A stretch of 64,000 nt of DNA, taken from contig NZ_AP028461.1 in assembly GCF_033097365.1 (NCBI RefSeq), positions 372,001 through 436,000 of the forward strand, in the 5' to 3' direction. Each line of letters starts with the position of its first letter. Position 1 is the stretch's first letter. The DNA is from Actinoplanes sichuanensis. Lineage in GTDB: Bacteria > Actinomycetota > Actinomycetes > Mycobacteriales > Micromonosporaceae. The position numbers were made by a program, and so were the translations under genes. Positions 17,096 through 25,012 of the stretch are shown here, in pieces. Under the pieces are notes generated by a model. It had not been told where the DNA came from. It made no database searches and saw only the letters and a program-made list of their open reading frames with translations.

Positions 17096-18298
17096 ATGCG
17101 AAAGATCGTCTACAGCGGATCGCTGGCGCTGGCGCTCACCCTGACGCTGGCCGGCGGGGTCCAGGCCGGCGACCATGCCAAGGTCACCGTCCCGACCCTG
17201 ACCGGGTTCGCGTCCCTTCCCGCGGCCACCTTCGTCCCCGGTAGCGAGCCGTCCGGCGCGCTCGTCACCGGCAACACCAACGGGCACGTAGCGCCCTTCG
17301 CCGACCAGCCGGTCCAGGGTTTCTCCGGGATCGTCAACAACGGCGACGGCACCTTCGACGTGCTCTCCGACAACGGCTACGGCAACCAGGCCAACTCCGG
17401 CGACTTCCTGCTGCGGATCCAGCGGCTCGCGCCGTCGTTCGCCGACAACCGGGTGGACGTGCTCGGCGGCGTCAACCTGACCGACCCCGACGGCTTCGTG
17501 CCGTGGAAGCCGACCCGCGCCGACCGGGTGCTCACCGGTGCCGACTTCGACGTCGAGTCGATCGTCAAGGACAGCGCGGGCGGCTACTGGATCGGTGACG
17601 AGTTCGGCCCGTACCTGCTGCACTTCGACCGGGCCGGGCGTCTGCTGTCGGCGCCGGTCCCGCTGGACGGCGTGACCGCCCCGGAGACCGCCACCCGTAC
17701 CGGCACCACCGCCAACCTGGGCGGCAGCAAGGGCTTCGAGGGCCTGGCCAAGTCGCCCGACGGCCGTTACCTCTACGCCCTGCTGGAGGGATCGGTCACC
17801 GGCGACACCGCGGGTGACCTGCGGCTCAACGAGTTCGACACCCGGACCGGGAAATACACCGGCAAGCGGTACGTCTACCGTCTCGGTGCCCCGAACCTGG
17901 CCATCGGCGACGCCATCGCGATCGACCGGAACCGTTTCCTGATCATCGAGCGCGACGGCGGCCAGGGTTCCACCGCCGTGATCAAGCGGCTCTACATCGC
18001 CGACACCCGTGACCGGAACCGGGACGGGCTGCTCGACAAGACGCTGCTCGTGGACCTGATGAACATCGCCGACCCGCGCAAGGTGGGCGGCTTCGGGCCG
18101 ACGTTCACCTTCCCGTTCCAGACCATCGAGGACGTGGTCATCCTGAACGAGAAGACCGTCGCGGTATTGAACGACAACAACTTCCCGTTCTCCAGCGGGC
18201 GGACCGCGGGCGTGGCTGACAACAATGAGTGGATCACCATTGAGCTGCCCTCGTCGCTGCACCCCGATAAGCGCATCTTTCCAGCTCACGGCCGGTAG
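17096..18298 (+). CDS. Secreted esterase-like phytase family protein
   Basis: A 400-residue protein with a Sec signal peptide (MRKIVYSGSLALALTLTLAG, cleavage likely after VQA). The mature part carries the phytase-like esterase pattern (PF13449): GFSGIVNNGDGTFDVLSDNG, FDVESIVKDSAGGYWIGDEFGPY, SKGFEGLAKSPDGRYLYALLEG and PFQTIEDVVILNEKTVAVLNDNN. These repeats form a beta-propeller. TAAGGT at 17082-17087 lies eight bases before ATG 17096, so the mRNA may be leaderless. Activity against phosphate esters is inferred from the family name only. The PstS gene nearby makes a phosphate-scavenging role plausible. Confidence 0.8.
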   Translation: MRKIVYSGSLALALTLTLAGGVQAGDHAKVTVPTLTGFASLPAATFVPGSEPSGALVTGNTNGHVAPFADQPVQGFSGIVNNGDGTFDVLSDNGYGNQANSGDFLLRIQRLAPSFADNRVDVLGGVNLTDPDGFVPWKPTRADRVLTGADFDVESIVKDSAGGYWIGDEFGPYLLHFDRAGRLLSAPVPLDGVTAPETATRTGTTANLGGSKGFEGLAKSPDGRYLYALLEGSVTGDTAGDLRLNEFDTRTGKYTGKRYVYRLGAPNLAIGDAIAIDRNRFLIIERDGGQGSTAVIKRLYIADTRDRNRDGLLDKTLLVDLMNIADPRKVGGFGPTFTFPFQTIEDVVILNEKTVAVLNDNNFPFSSGRTAGVADNNEWITIELPSSLHPDKRIFPAHGR

Positions 18299-18356
18299 AT
18301 AAACGAACAATGAACGGCTAGGAAACGAGCGGGCGCGCTGTCCCGGAATTGCGGTA

Positions 18357-19703
18357 ATGGCTTACCGTGACGGCGTGCCCGCGATAGAACTCCGGCGCGA
18401 CACACCCGGACTCCTGCGTTTGTTCACCACCGTCACCGCGGCCGTGGCCGCCGTACTGCTGGTGGCCCTGACCCTCGTCATGATCAGCGTCCGCGATCAG
18501 GTGCGGGTGATCGGCCGTGAGGCGGCGCCGCAGGCCGCCACCGCCGCCGACCTGTACTTCGCCCTCAGCGACCTGGATGCCCAGGTCACCCGAATCCTGC
18601 TGGCCGGCGACAGCGACGAGTCGGCGAGCAGCCGGATCGACGCGCTCGGTCTCTACCGGGACCGCGGCTATCAGGCCGATCGGGATCTGCAGAAGTCGAC
18701 CGCGGACAGCGCGGTCACCCTACGCCTGATGGACGGGCTGGCCGTCTACCGGCAGCGGGTCGGCCAGGCCCTCGCCGCCTCCGCCGCGTCCGACCGGATC
18801 GGCTACTGGACGCAGGCCACCAACCTGCTGCACCAGCGCCTACTGCCGGACGCCCAACAGTTGCGTCGACAAAGCCAACAGAGCCTCGATGACGCGTACG
18901 CCCGGAAATCCGCCACCGAGACCACCGGAATCGCCGTCGCCGTCCTGCTCGGCGGCAGCCTCGTCGCGCTCCTGATCTTCCTTCAGGTGTGGTTGGCCCG
19001 CCGTTTCCGCCGCTTCTGGAACCCGGCACTGCTCGCCGCGACCGCGCTCAGCCTGCTGCTGCTGATCTCCGCCACGGTCGTGCTCCAGTTGCAGTCCCGG
19101 CAGCTCACCGAGGGCCGCGACACCGGGCTGGGCCCCTATCTGGCGCTCTCCGAGATGCGGGCGCTCGGCTACGACGCCGCCGCCGACACCGGCCGGTACC
19201 TGGTCTCGGCCAACCTCTCCTTCTACCGCGACGACTTCACCGCCAAATCCGCCTGCCTGACCGGTGACCCGTCCTGCCGCCGCGCTTCCGGCGCCGCCGT
19301 CTCCGCTTCCGGCGTCTCCCCTTCCGGCGCCTCCGCCGCAGGCTCGGACGCCGCCTCGGCCCGCGGCGGTCTGGCCCCGCTCGCCGGTTCCGTCGCCGCC
19401 GATCGCTGGATCGCCTATCAGGCCGTTCACCAGCGGATCGTCACCCTCGCCGACAACGGCCGGACCGACGAGGCGGTGCGTCTGCTCACCGGGATCCGGC
19501 GCGGCGACGCGGCCTTCGACTTCGCCTACTTCGACGCGTCGGTCGCCACCGTCACCGAGACCCGGCGGCAGGACTTCGATCGGGCGCTGCGCGCCGCGGA
19601 GACCACGCTGACCGGTTGGTCCTGGTTGCCGGCCCTCTTCCTGCTCCTGGTGCTGCTCTTACTCCCGTTGTCGGTACGCCCACGCCTGGCCGAATACCGA
19701 TGA
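18357..19703 (+). CDS. Membrane protein with two extracytoplasmic helical domains
   Basis: About 448 residues from ATG 18357; GTG 18375 is an alternative start and neither has a strong ribosome binding site. Hydrophobic helices lie near residues 21-45, 188-210, 220-242 and 420-440. Between them are two soluble helical segments (about 48-185 and 245-415), each rich in Ala, Asp and Arg, resembling four-helix sensor domains of chemoreceptors or histidine kinases. There is no kinase, HAMP or MCP domain. A Ser/Ala/Gly-rich stretch near 310-335 is low complexity. It ends 94 bases before pstS, so it may sense or assist the same substrate. I do not recognise its family. Confidence 0.65.
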   Translation: MAYRDGVPAIELRRDTPGLLRLFTTVTAAVAAVLLVALTLVMISVRDQVRVIGREAAPQAATAADLYFALSDLDAQVTRILLAGDSDESASSRIDALGLYRDRGYQADRDLQKSTADSAVTLRLMDGLAVYRQRVGQALAASAASDRIGYWTQATNLLHQRLLPDAQQLRRQSQQSLDDAYARKSATETTGIAVAVLLGGSLVALLIFLQVWLARRFRRFWNPALLAATALSLLLLISATVVLQLQSRQLTEGRDTGLGPYLALSEMRALGYDAAADTGRYLVSANLSFYRDDFTAKSACLTGDPSCRRASGAAVSASGVSPSGASAAGSDAASARGGLAPLAGSVAADRWIAYQAVHQRIVTLADNGRTDEAVRLLTGIRRGDAAFDFAYFDASVATVTETRRQDFDRALRAAETTLTGWSWLPALFLLLVLLLLPLSVRPRLAEYR

Positions 19704-19797
19704 GGCAGCCACGCGCACCCCGCTTCCGCGCCCATGCAAGTGAGCGCCGGCCGGTCTCGTGAGTTCTTCTGTTCTTCCGTGGAGAGGTAAGAAAGGT

Positions 19798-20838
19798 ATG
19801 AGGCTGCGAGCTCTAGCCGTCGCCGCGCCGCTCGTCCTGGCCCTGACCGCCTGCGAGGCCCCCGCCACGCCGGAGACGCCGATCGCGTGCGCCTCCGGTT
19901 CGGTGTCCGGCCAGGGTTCCTCGGCCCAGACGAACGCGATCAACGCCTGGATCAAGGCCTACCAGATCGCCTGTGCCGACGCCGCCGTCGCCTACACGAG
20001 CTCCGGCTCCGGCGCCGGAGTGAAGGCGTTCCTCGAGGGAACCGGCGACTTCGCCGGCACCGACACCCCACTGAACGCCGCCGACCTGCAGGGCGCCACC
20101 ACCCGCTGCGCCGGCCCGGTGGTCCACCTGCCGTTGGTGGTCGGCCCGATCGCGCTCGCCTACAACGTCGCCGGCGTGGGTGACCTCCGTCTGACCCCAC
20201 CCACCATCGCCAAGATCTTCAGTGGAACCGTCACCACCTGGAACGACAAGGCCATCGCCGCCGACAACCCGGACACCGTCCTGCCGTCCACGAAGATCAG
20301 CGTCGTGCACCGCGCGGACGGCTCCGGCACGACCGCCAACCTCCTTCGCTACCTGACCGCGGCCGCCCCGTCCGACTGGTCACACGGCGCCGACAGCGAC
20401 TGGCCGATGCCCGGCGGCATCGGTCAGAGAGGCAGCCACCGGGTGGTGGCCGCGATCACCCGGACCGACGGCGCGATCGGTTACGTCGAATCCTCGTACG
20501 CCCGGGTCACCGACCTGCCCACGGTTCGGGTGGGCACCCCCGACGGGAGTTACGCACAGCCCGCCGACTGGGCGGCGGCCCGTACGATCGCCGCCGCCGC
20601 CGTGACCGAGGACCTGCGCCTGGAGATCGACTACACCGCCGCGACGGCCGGCGCCTACCCGATAGTGCAGGTCACCTACGAGCTGGTCTGCCGGAACACG
20701 ATCTCCGAGGTGGCCCGGAGCTTCCTCACGTACGCGGCCGGAGAGTCCGGCCAGAAGGCCGCCGAACAGGCCGGTTACGCCCCGCTTCCGCCGGAGCTGC
20801 AGACCCGGGTGACCGCCGCTCTGGCCGCCCTCCGCTGA
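19798..20838 (+). CDS. pstS: Phosphate-binding lipoprotein, PstS-like
   Basis: A 346-residue periplasmic-binding protein anchored as a lipoprotein (LALTAC, Cys19). Phosphate contacts typical of PstS are visible: SGQGSSAQTNAI, YTSSGSGAGVKAFLEG, DFAGTDTPL and HRADGSGTTANLLRYL, and GAIGYVESSYA is the conserved hinge strand. ATG 19798 follows GGAGAGG and GAAAGG runs. No pstC, pstA or pstB gene is in view, so this is an orphan copy that may serve a remote transporter or a signalling role. A perfect 14-bp hairpin follows its stop. Confidence 0.85.
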   Translation: MRLRALAVAAPLVLALTACEAPATPETPIACASGSVSGQGSSAQTNAINAWIKAYQIACADAAVAYTSSGSGAGVKAFLEGTGDFAGTDTPLNAADLQGATTRCAGPVVHLPLVVGPIALAYNVAGVGDLRLTPPTIAKIFSGTVTTWNDKAIAADNPDTVLPSTKISVVHRADGSGTTANLLRYLTAAAPSDWSHGADSDWPMPGGIGQRGSHRVVAAITRTDGAIGYVESSYARVTDLPTVRVGTPDGSYAQPADWAAARTIAAAAVTEDLRLEIDYTAATAGAYPIVQVTYELVCRNTISEVARSFLTYAAGESGQKAAEQAGYAPLPPELQTRVTAALAALR

Positions 20839-20853
20839 CCCGGTTCCCGTGGC

Positions 20854-20897
20854 GATCTGGTGAGGTCAGGCCTGTTCGGGCGCGACCTCACCAGATC
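20854..20897. terminator. Bidirectional hairpin between pstS and araD
   Basis: Fourteen perfect pairs: GATCTGGTGAGGTC (20854-20867) with GACCTCACCAGATC (20884-20897), and a 16-base loop. It lies between convergent genes and reaches the araD stop codon, so it can end transcripts from both sides. Confidence 0.8.
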
Positions 20898-21603
20898 AGG
20901 GGCGGGGGTTTCCGTAGTAGGCGCCCGGGCCGTGCTTGCGCTTGAAGTGGCGTTCCTGCAGGTGGGCAGGGGTGCTGGCGCTCGGGTTCAGGGTCAGCGT
21001 CTTGAGGGCCATCTCGGCCACGGCTTCGAGGATGATGCCGTGCTCGACGGACTTCTGCGGGGTGGCGCCCCACGTGAACGGGCCGTGGTTGGCGACGATC
21101 GCGGCCGGGATCGCGGCGGCCGCCTCGTCGTCGCCGATGGTTTCGATGATGACCCGGCCGGTGTTCAGCTCGTAGTCGGTGGCGCATTCCTCGGGTGTGA
21201 GGGTGCGGGTCACCGGGACCGGGCCGTTGAACGTGTCGGCGTGGGTCGTACCCAGGACCGGAATATCGCGATTCGCCTGGGCGAAGGCCACCGCGTTCGT
21301 GGAGTGGGTGTGGGTGACGCCGCCGATCGAGGGCCAGGCCAGGTAGAACGCGCGGTGGCTCTCGCTGTCCACGGACGGGCGCAGGTCACCGGCCAGGACC
21401 TTGCCGGTCTGCAGGTCGACCGGGACCAGGTGGTCCTCGGTGAGCTCGTCGTAGGCCACACCGGACGGCTTGATCAGATAGAAGCCGCCCTCGCGGTCGA
21501 TGCCGCTGACATTGCCCCAGGTGAGCTGGGCCAGGCCGGCCTTGGGGATGGTCTGGTTGGCCAGCAGAACGGCCCGGCGCAGGGCCGGCGAACCGTAAGT
21601 CAC
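20896..21603 (-). CDS. araD: L-ribulose-5-phosphate 4-epimerase
   Basis: A 235-residue class II aldolase/epimerase that converts L-ribulose 5-phosphate to D-xylulose 5-phosphate, the last step of the isomerase route for L-arabinose. Zinc ligands are H98 and H100 in THTHSTNA and H173 in VANHGPF. LTWGNVSGID and IKPSGVAYDEL form the phosphate and substrate pocket, and GRVIIETIG near 149-157 is typical of AraD. GTG 21603 is used because AGGAG (21613-21617) lies nine bases before it. Two LacI-type operators are upstream. araA is 7 kb away in the importer operon; araB is not in the window. Confidence 0.92.
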   Translation of the reverse strand: MTYGSPALRRAVLLANQTIPKAGLAQLTWGNVSGIDREGGFYLIKPSGVAYDELTEDHLVPVDLQTGKVLAGDLRPSVDSESHRAFYLAWPSIGGVTHTHSTNAVAFAQANRDIPVLGTTHADTFNGPVPVTRTLTPEECATDYELNTGRVIIETIGDDEAAAAIPAAIVANHGPFTWGATPQKSVEHGIILEAVAEMALKTLTLNPSASTPAHLQERHFKRKHGPGAYYGNPRP

Positions 21604-21628
21604 GTCGTCATTCTCCTAGACCGCAGGA

Positions 21629-21719
21629 TGTTAGCGCTCACGATAGTGGACCCGGTACGGTCCGACACAAGGCCGAAAAGCACTGGACTCGTCCATCGGA
21701 CGGCATGTTAGCGCCAACA
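21629..21719. promoter_or_regulatory. Two LacI-type operators upstream of araD
   Basis: Site 1 is TGTTAGCGCTCACGA (21629-21643) and site 2 is TGTTAGCGCCAACA (21706-21719). Both are variants of the palindrome TGTTAGCGCTAACA used by LacI-family arabinose regulators. Their starts are 77 bases apart, so a tetramer could loop the DNA. The LacI gene at 22631-23737 is the likely binder. Confidence 0.6.
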
Positions 21720-21816
21720 GGCCGGGCCTTCGAGCCCGTCTCGGGACTGACGCTACCCGTAAACGGCCGCGCGGTGGCCCGGCTCGCGGCTCTCACCTGG
21801 GCTGCCGGTCGACGGT

Positions 21817-22296
21817 TCAGTGGCGGGTGGCCTGGGTCACCACGCGGACCATGTTGCGCAGGCGGGACCGCAGGCCCGAGGCCGGTTCGGAGCGGGTGTT
21901 CGACGACCGGGCCGGGGGAGTCCGCAGGTTGCGGGGCGGTCCGCCGGCGGTGGTCCGCTGGTGCGGGATCGCGTTGACCGGGGCGCTCGGCGCTCGCCAG
22001 GTGAAGGTGACCCCGTCGAGAGCGATCGTCTGCCCCGCGGCGCAGAGCCCCGAGTTCAGGTCGGCCGCACCGGCCCGGCCATAAATGATCATCAAACTGG
22101 TCTCGGCGGCCGGGGCCGTGGTGTGCACCGCCCACACCTCGCCGTGTCCGCGCAGCCGGGTGGCGCCGGTGGTCAGCAGGGCGGCCCGGCCACGCAGCGG
22201 AACGACCAGCTCGCGACCGGTGGCATCGCGGATGTGCAGGGTCCCGGAGAGCCGGGGTGATCGTCGGCGGAACCATCCGTTCGATCCGGGAGCCAT
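21817..22296 (-). CDS. Hypothetical protein, 159 residues
   Basis: The protein reads as a basic, beta-rich domain: GTLHIRDATGRELVVPLRGR, GHGEVWAVHTTA, TSLMIIYGRAGAADL and QTIALDGVTFTWRAP, followed by a Pro/Arg/Thr-rich tail. It has no signal peptide or membrane helix. Codon use is strongly GC-ending, as in neighbouring real genes. A plausible promoter lies on the same strand at 22407-22434. The ribosome binding site before ATG 22296 is weak. I do not recognise a family, and a role in arabinose use is not implied by the sequence. Confidence 0.5.
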   Translation of the reverse strand: MAPGSNGWFRRRSPRLSGTLHIRDATGRELVVPLRGRAALLTTGATRLRGHGEVWAVHTTAPAAETSLMIIYGRAGAADLNSGLCAAGQTIALDGVTFTWRAPSAPVNAIPHQRTTAGGPPRNLRTPPARSSNTRSEPASGLRSRLRNMVRVVTQATRH

Positions 22297-22406
22297 GTGC
22301 TCACCGTCCCTTCACGACCGCGTCACGGGTGGCGGCGCGACGGGACCACCCGGCGCCGGGGCACCGGGACTCCGCGAACGGTGTGTCGTCGTCGAGCACT
22401 CCTCGG

Positions 22407-22434
22407 ACTGTAGTGGCGTGACGCCAGAGCGCAA
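22407..22434 (-). promoter_or_regulatory. Promoter for the hypothetical gene at 21817-22296
   Basis: On the minus strand TTGCGC (plus bases 22429-22434) and TACAGT (22407-22412) are separated by 16 bases and point at the hypothetical gene, giving a leader of roughly 105 bases. Confidence 0.35.
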
Positions 22435-22461
22435 TGGCCCTCACCGCCGAGGATGATCCCA

Positions 22462-22573
22462 CCCGGGTGAGAGCCGGCGGGACGAGCGTCTCCCGGGTGA
22501 GGGCCGGTGGGCTGAGCGTCTCCCGAGTGGGAGTCGGCGGGCTGAGCGTCTCCCGGGTGAGGAGCGGCCGAGC
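22462..22573 (+). repeat. 30-bp tandem repeat between convergent transcripts
   Basis: Three imperfect 30-base units start at 22462, 22492 and 22522 with a partial fourth at 22552. Each begins CCCGGGTGAG (or CCCGAGTGGG), and the first three end GAGCGTCT. The units fill the space between the promoter of the hypothetical gene and the terminator of the LacI gene. They could be read as SVSRVRAGGL peptides on the plus strand, but no gene is likely. Confidence 0.8.
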
Positions 22574-22585
22574 CCATCCGAGTGG

Positions 22586-22627
22586 CCCGTCCCCGGACCG
22601 GGGTGCTGGCGCCGGTCCGGGGACGGG
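22586..22627 (-). terminator. Strong hairpin after the LacI gene
   Basis: Sixteen perfect pairs: CCCGTCCCCGGACCGG (22586-22601) with CCGGTCCGGGGACGGG (22612-22627), 10-base loop, beginning three bases beyond the LacI stop on the minus strand. It should also stop plus-strand read-through. Confidence 0.8.
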
Positions 22628-22630
22628 GGT

Positions 22631-23737
22631 TCAGGAGGGCGGCGGGGTTGCGCCGGATCGCGGCGGCGCCGCGCTGGACCGCGGGTTGAACCGTGGCGCC
22701 ACGACCACGTCCTCGGGCGCGTCGCCGTCGGGTAGCCCGAGATTGCGCAGCAGCAGCGCCAGCGCCCGCCGCCCGAGTTCGGCGAAGTCCTGGTGGACGG
22801 TGCTGAGCGGAGGTAGGAAGTACCCCGAGTCGGGCATGTCGTCGAACCCGACGACACTCACGTCATCGGGCACCCGCCGCCCGGATTCGTGCAAGGCCCG
22901 CAACACGCCGAGCGCGATCCGGTCGTTGGCGCAGAACACGGCGGTCACCGAGGGGTCCTCGGCGAGGCGGCGCCCCTGCTCGTACCCGGCGGCGGCATCC
23001 CACCACCCGGCGGTGACCGGGGGCACGACGGCTCCGGCCGCGTACAGCGTCTCCCGCCAGCCGTCGACGCGGGCCTGGGCCTCCGGCCAGTCGAGCGGCC
23101 CGGCGACATGATGCACGGTGGCGTGGCCGAGGTCGAGCAGATGCCGGGTGGCGATCCGTGCACCGGCCGCGTTGTCCACCCGTACCGTCGGGAATCCGGC
23201 CTGGCCGTCACCGCCGACGGCGACGCAGGCCATGCCCGCCGGGGCATGGGTGAGCGCGGTGGTGACCGCGGGTTTCGGGGCGATCGCGATGATCCCGTCG
23301 ACGCCGTGCTGGACGAGCCGGTCGACGGCTTCGAGAACCGGCCGGTGCGACAGGTCCCGGACGGTGGCGACGCTGACCAGGTAGCCGGCGGCCCGGGCGG
23401 CGCTCTCGATGCCGTAAAGCATCGATTCGGGACCGAAGAGCGTGGTCTCGAAACCGACGATGCCGAGGGTTCGTGACTCTCTGGTGGCGAGGGTCCGGGC
23501 GGCCAGGTTGCGCCGGTAGTTGAGCGACCGCATCGCGGCGAGCACCCGTTCACGGGTCTCGGCGCGCACGTTGGGATGTTCGTTGATCACGCGCGACACG
23601 GTCTGGTGCGAGACGCCGGCGAGTTTGGCCACGTCACGCATGACGCTGCCACGCTCCTTGCCGGATCTCGGCCGGGGCGCGGGCACGGGTATTTCGAGGG
23701 CCGGATCAGTGCTCGGCACCTGTTCAGATGTCGCCAT
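22631..23737 (-). CDS. LacI-family regulator of the arabinose locus
   Basis: A 368-residue repressor. After a 30-residue Pro-rich leader, the DNA-binding domain reads VMRDVAKLAGVSHQTVSRVI with the hinge helix YRRNLAARTLATRES. The sugar-binding domain follows with TLGIVGFETTLFGPESML, GVDGIIAIAP, VRVDNAAGARIATRHLLDLG, AVFCANDRIALGVLRALHE and VVGFDDMP. The start ATG 23737 is inferred from domain length; the open frame extends upstream without a good ribosome binding site. It lies between araD and the divergent importer-araA operon and most likely controls both. The effector is presumably L-arabinose or a breakdown product. Confidence 0.88.
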   Translation of the reverse strand: MATSEQVPSTDPALEIPVPAPRPRSGKERGSVMRDVAKLAGVSHQTVSRVINEHPNVRAETRERVLAAMRSLNYRRNLAARTLATRESRTLGIVGFETTLFGPESMLYGIESAARAAGYLVSVATVRDLSHRPVLEAVDRLVQHGVDGIIAIAPKPAVTTALTHAPAGMACVAVGGDGQAGFPTVRVDNAAGARIATRHLLDLGHATVHHVAGPLDWPEAQARVDGWRETLYAAGAVVPPVTAGWWDAAAGYEQGRRLAEDPSVTAVFCANDRIALGVLRALHESGRRVPDDVSVVGFDDMPDSGYFLPPLSTVHQDFAELGRRALALLLRNLGLPDGDAPEDVVVAPRFNPRSSAAPPRSGATPPPS

Positions 23738-23838
23738 TGGACGATTCCTAGCAGCTTCGGTTCGATCACCACGGGTGAGGAGGGCGTTCTTGCAACAGCT
23801 TCGAAACGTTGATCCGGATCTCTTGACGAGCGGGATGA

Positions 23839-23948
23839 GAACGGTAACACTCCAGAAACGCAAGCTGTGACGGCGGTCGCAGAAGGACGCCGATCTCCGC
23901 GGATTTGGGCTGGTAGCCCTACCCGCTGCTTATTTGTGAACGGTAACA
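23839..23948. promoter_or_regulatory. Repeated operator in the LacI/importer intergenic region
   Basis: GAACGGTAACA occurs at 23839-23849 and 23938-23948, 99 bases apart. The second copy is part of TGTGAACGGTAACA, a LacI-like near-palindrome with central CG. The motif differs from the araD sites, so either one repressor tolerates both or a second regulator acts here. The second copy ends five bases before the importer ribosome binding site TGGAGG (23954-23959). Confidence 0.5.
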
Positions 23949-23964
23949 GTTTCTGGAGGTTGTA

Positions 23965-24945
23965 GTGCGTAGGACCTTGTCTGTGGCGGTGCTCGGTGGT
24001 CTGCTGGCCGTCTCCGCTCTCGCCGGTTGTAGCAAGGACGACGGCGGCACCGCGAGTGGCGACGACGGCCAGATCGTCCTCGGTTTCTCGCAGGTCGGCG
24101 CTGAGAGTGGCTGGCGTACCGCCAACACCGAGTCGATCAAGGCGTCCGCTGCGGCGGCCGGCATCAAGCTTCAGTTCTCCGACGCCCAGGGCAAGCAGGA
24201 GAACCAGATCAGCGACATCCGTGGCTTCATCACGCAGAAGGTGGACGTCATCGCCTTCTCGCCGGTGGTCACCTCCGGCTGGGACGCGGTGCTCAAGGAG
24301 GCCAAGGACGCCGGCATCCCGGTCATCCTGACCGACCGTGCCGTCGACTCGACCGACACCTCGCTCTACGAGTCCTTCATCGGCTCGGACTTCAAGGTCG
24401 AGGGCACCAAGGCCGGCGAGTGGCTGGTCAAGGAGTACGAGGGCAAGACCGGCGACGTCAACATCGTCGAGCTGCAGGGCACCACCGGTTCGGCCCCGGC
24501 CATCGACCGGCAGACCGGTTTCGGCGACGCCATCAAGGCGAACCCGAACCTGAAGATCGTCAAGTCGCAGACCGGTGACTTCAAGCGTGCCGACGGCAAG
24601 ACGGTCATGGAGACCTTCCTGCAGTCGGTTCCGAAGATCGACGTCCTGTACGCCCACAACGACGACATGGGCCTGGGCGCCATCGAGGCGATCAAGGCGG
24701 CCGGCAAGAAGCCCGGCCAGGACATCAAGATCATCACCGTCGACGCGGTCAAGGACGGCATGACGGCCCTGGCCGCCGGCGAGATCAACTTCATCGTCGA
24801 GTGCAGCCCGCTCCTCGGTGACCAGCTGATGGAGACCGTCAAGGCGGTCAAGGCCGGCACCCCGGTGGAGAAGCGGATCCTCACCAAGGAGGGCACCTTC
24901 ACTCAGGAAGAGGCCAAGGCGGCTCTGCCCACCCGCAAGTACTGA
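23965..24945 (+). CDS. Sugar ABC importer binding lipoprotein (YtfQ-like)
   Basis: A 326-residue binding protein with lipobox LAGC (Cys22). The mature sequence closely follows E. coli YtfQ: LGFSQVGAESGWRTANTESI, GKQENQISDIRGFI, FSPVVTSGWDAVLKEAKDAG, LTDRAVDSTD, VELQGTTGSAPAIDRQTGF and DVLYAHNDDMGLGAIEAI. YtfQ binds galactofuranose, and related systems with araA/araD neighbours carry arabinose. Here araA follows in the operon, so L-arabinose in furanose form is the likely ligand. GTG 23965 has TGGAGG five bases upstream. A 15-bp hairpin follows the gene. Confidence 0.88.
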   Translation: MRRTLSVAVLGGLLAVSALAGCSKDDGGTASGDDGQIVLGFSQVGAESGWRTANTESIKASAAAAGIKLQFSDAQGKQENQISDIRGFITQKVDVIAFSPVVTSGWDAVLKEAKDAGIPVILTDRAVDSTDTSLYESFIGSDFKVEGTKAGEWLVKEYEGKTGDVNIVELQGTTGSAPAIDRQTGFGDAIKANPNLKIVKSQTGDFKRADGKTVMETFLQSVPKIDVLYAHNDDMGLGAIEAIKAAGKKPGQDIKIITVDAVKDGMTALAAGEINFIVECSPLLGDQLMETVKAVKAGTPVEKRILTKEGTFTQEEAKAALPTRKY

Positions 24946-24955
24946 TTGATCTGCC

Positions 24956-24992
24956 CGCAGGTCGCCCCGGTGAGAATCCGGGGCGGCCTGCG
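24956..24992 (+). other. Intercistronic hairpin after the binding-protein gene
   Basis: Fifteen pairs with one G-U: CGCAGGTCGCCCCGG (24956-24970) and CCGGGGCGGCCTGCG (24978-24992), 7-base loop. It sits between the binding-protein and ATPase genes. It probably causes partial termination or protects the upstream mRNA, giving excess binding protein. Confidence 0.7.
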
Positions 24993-25012
24993 GAGCTCGA
25001 AACGGAGCCAGA

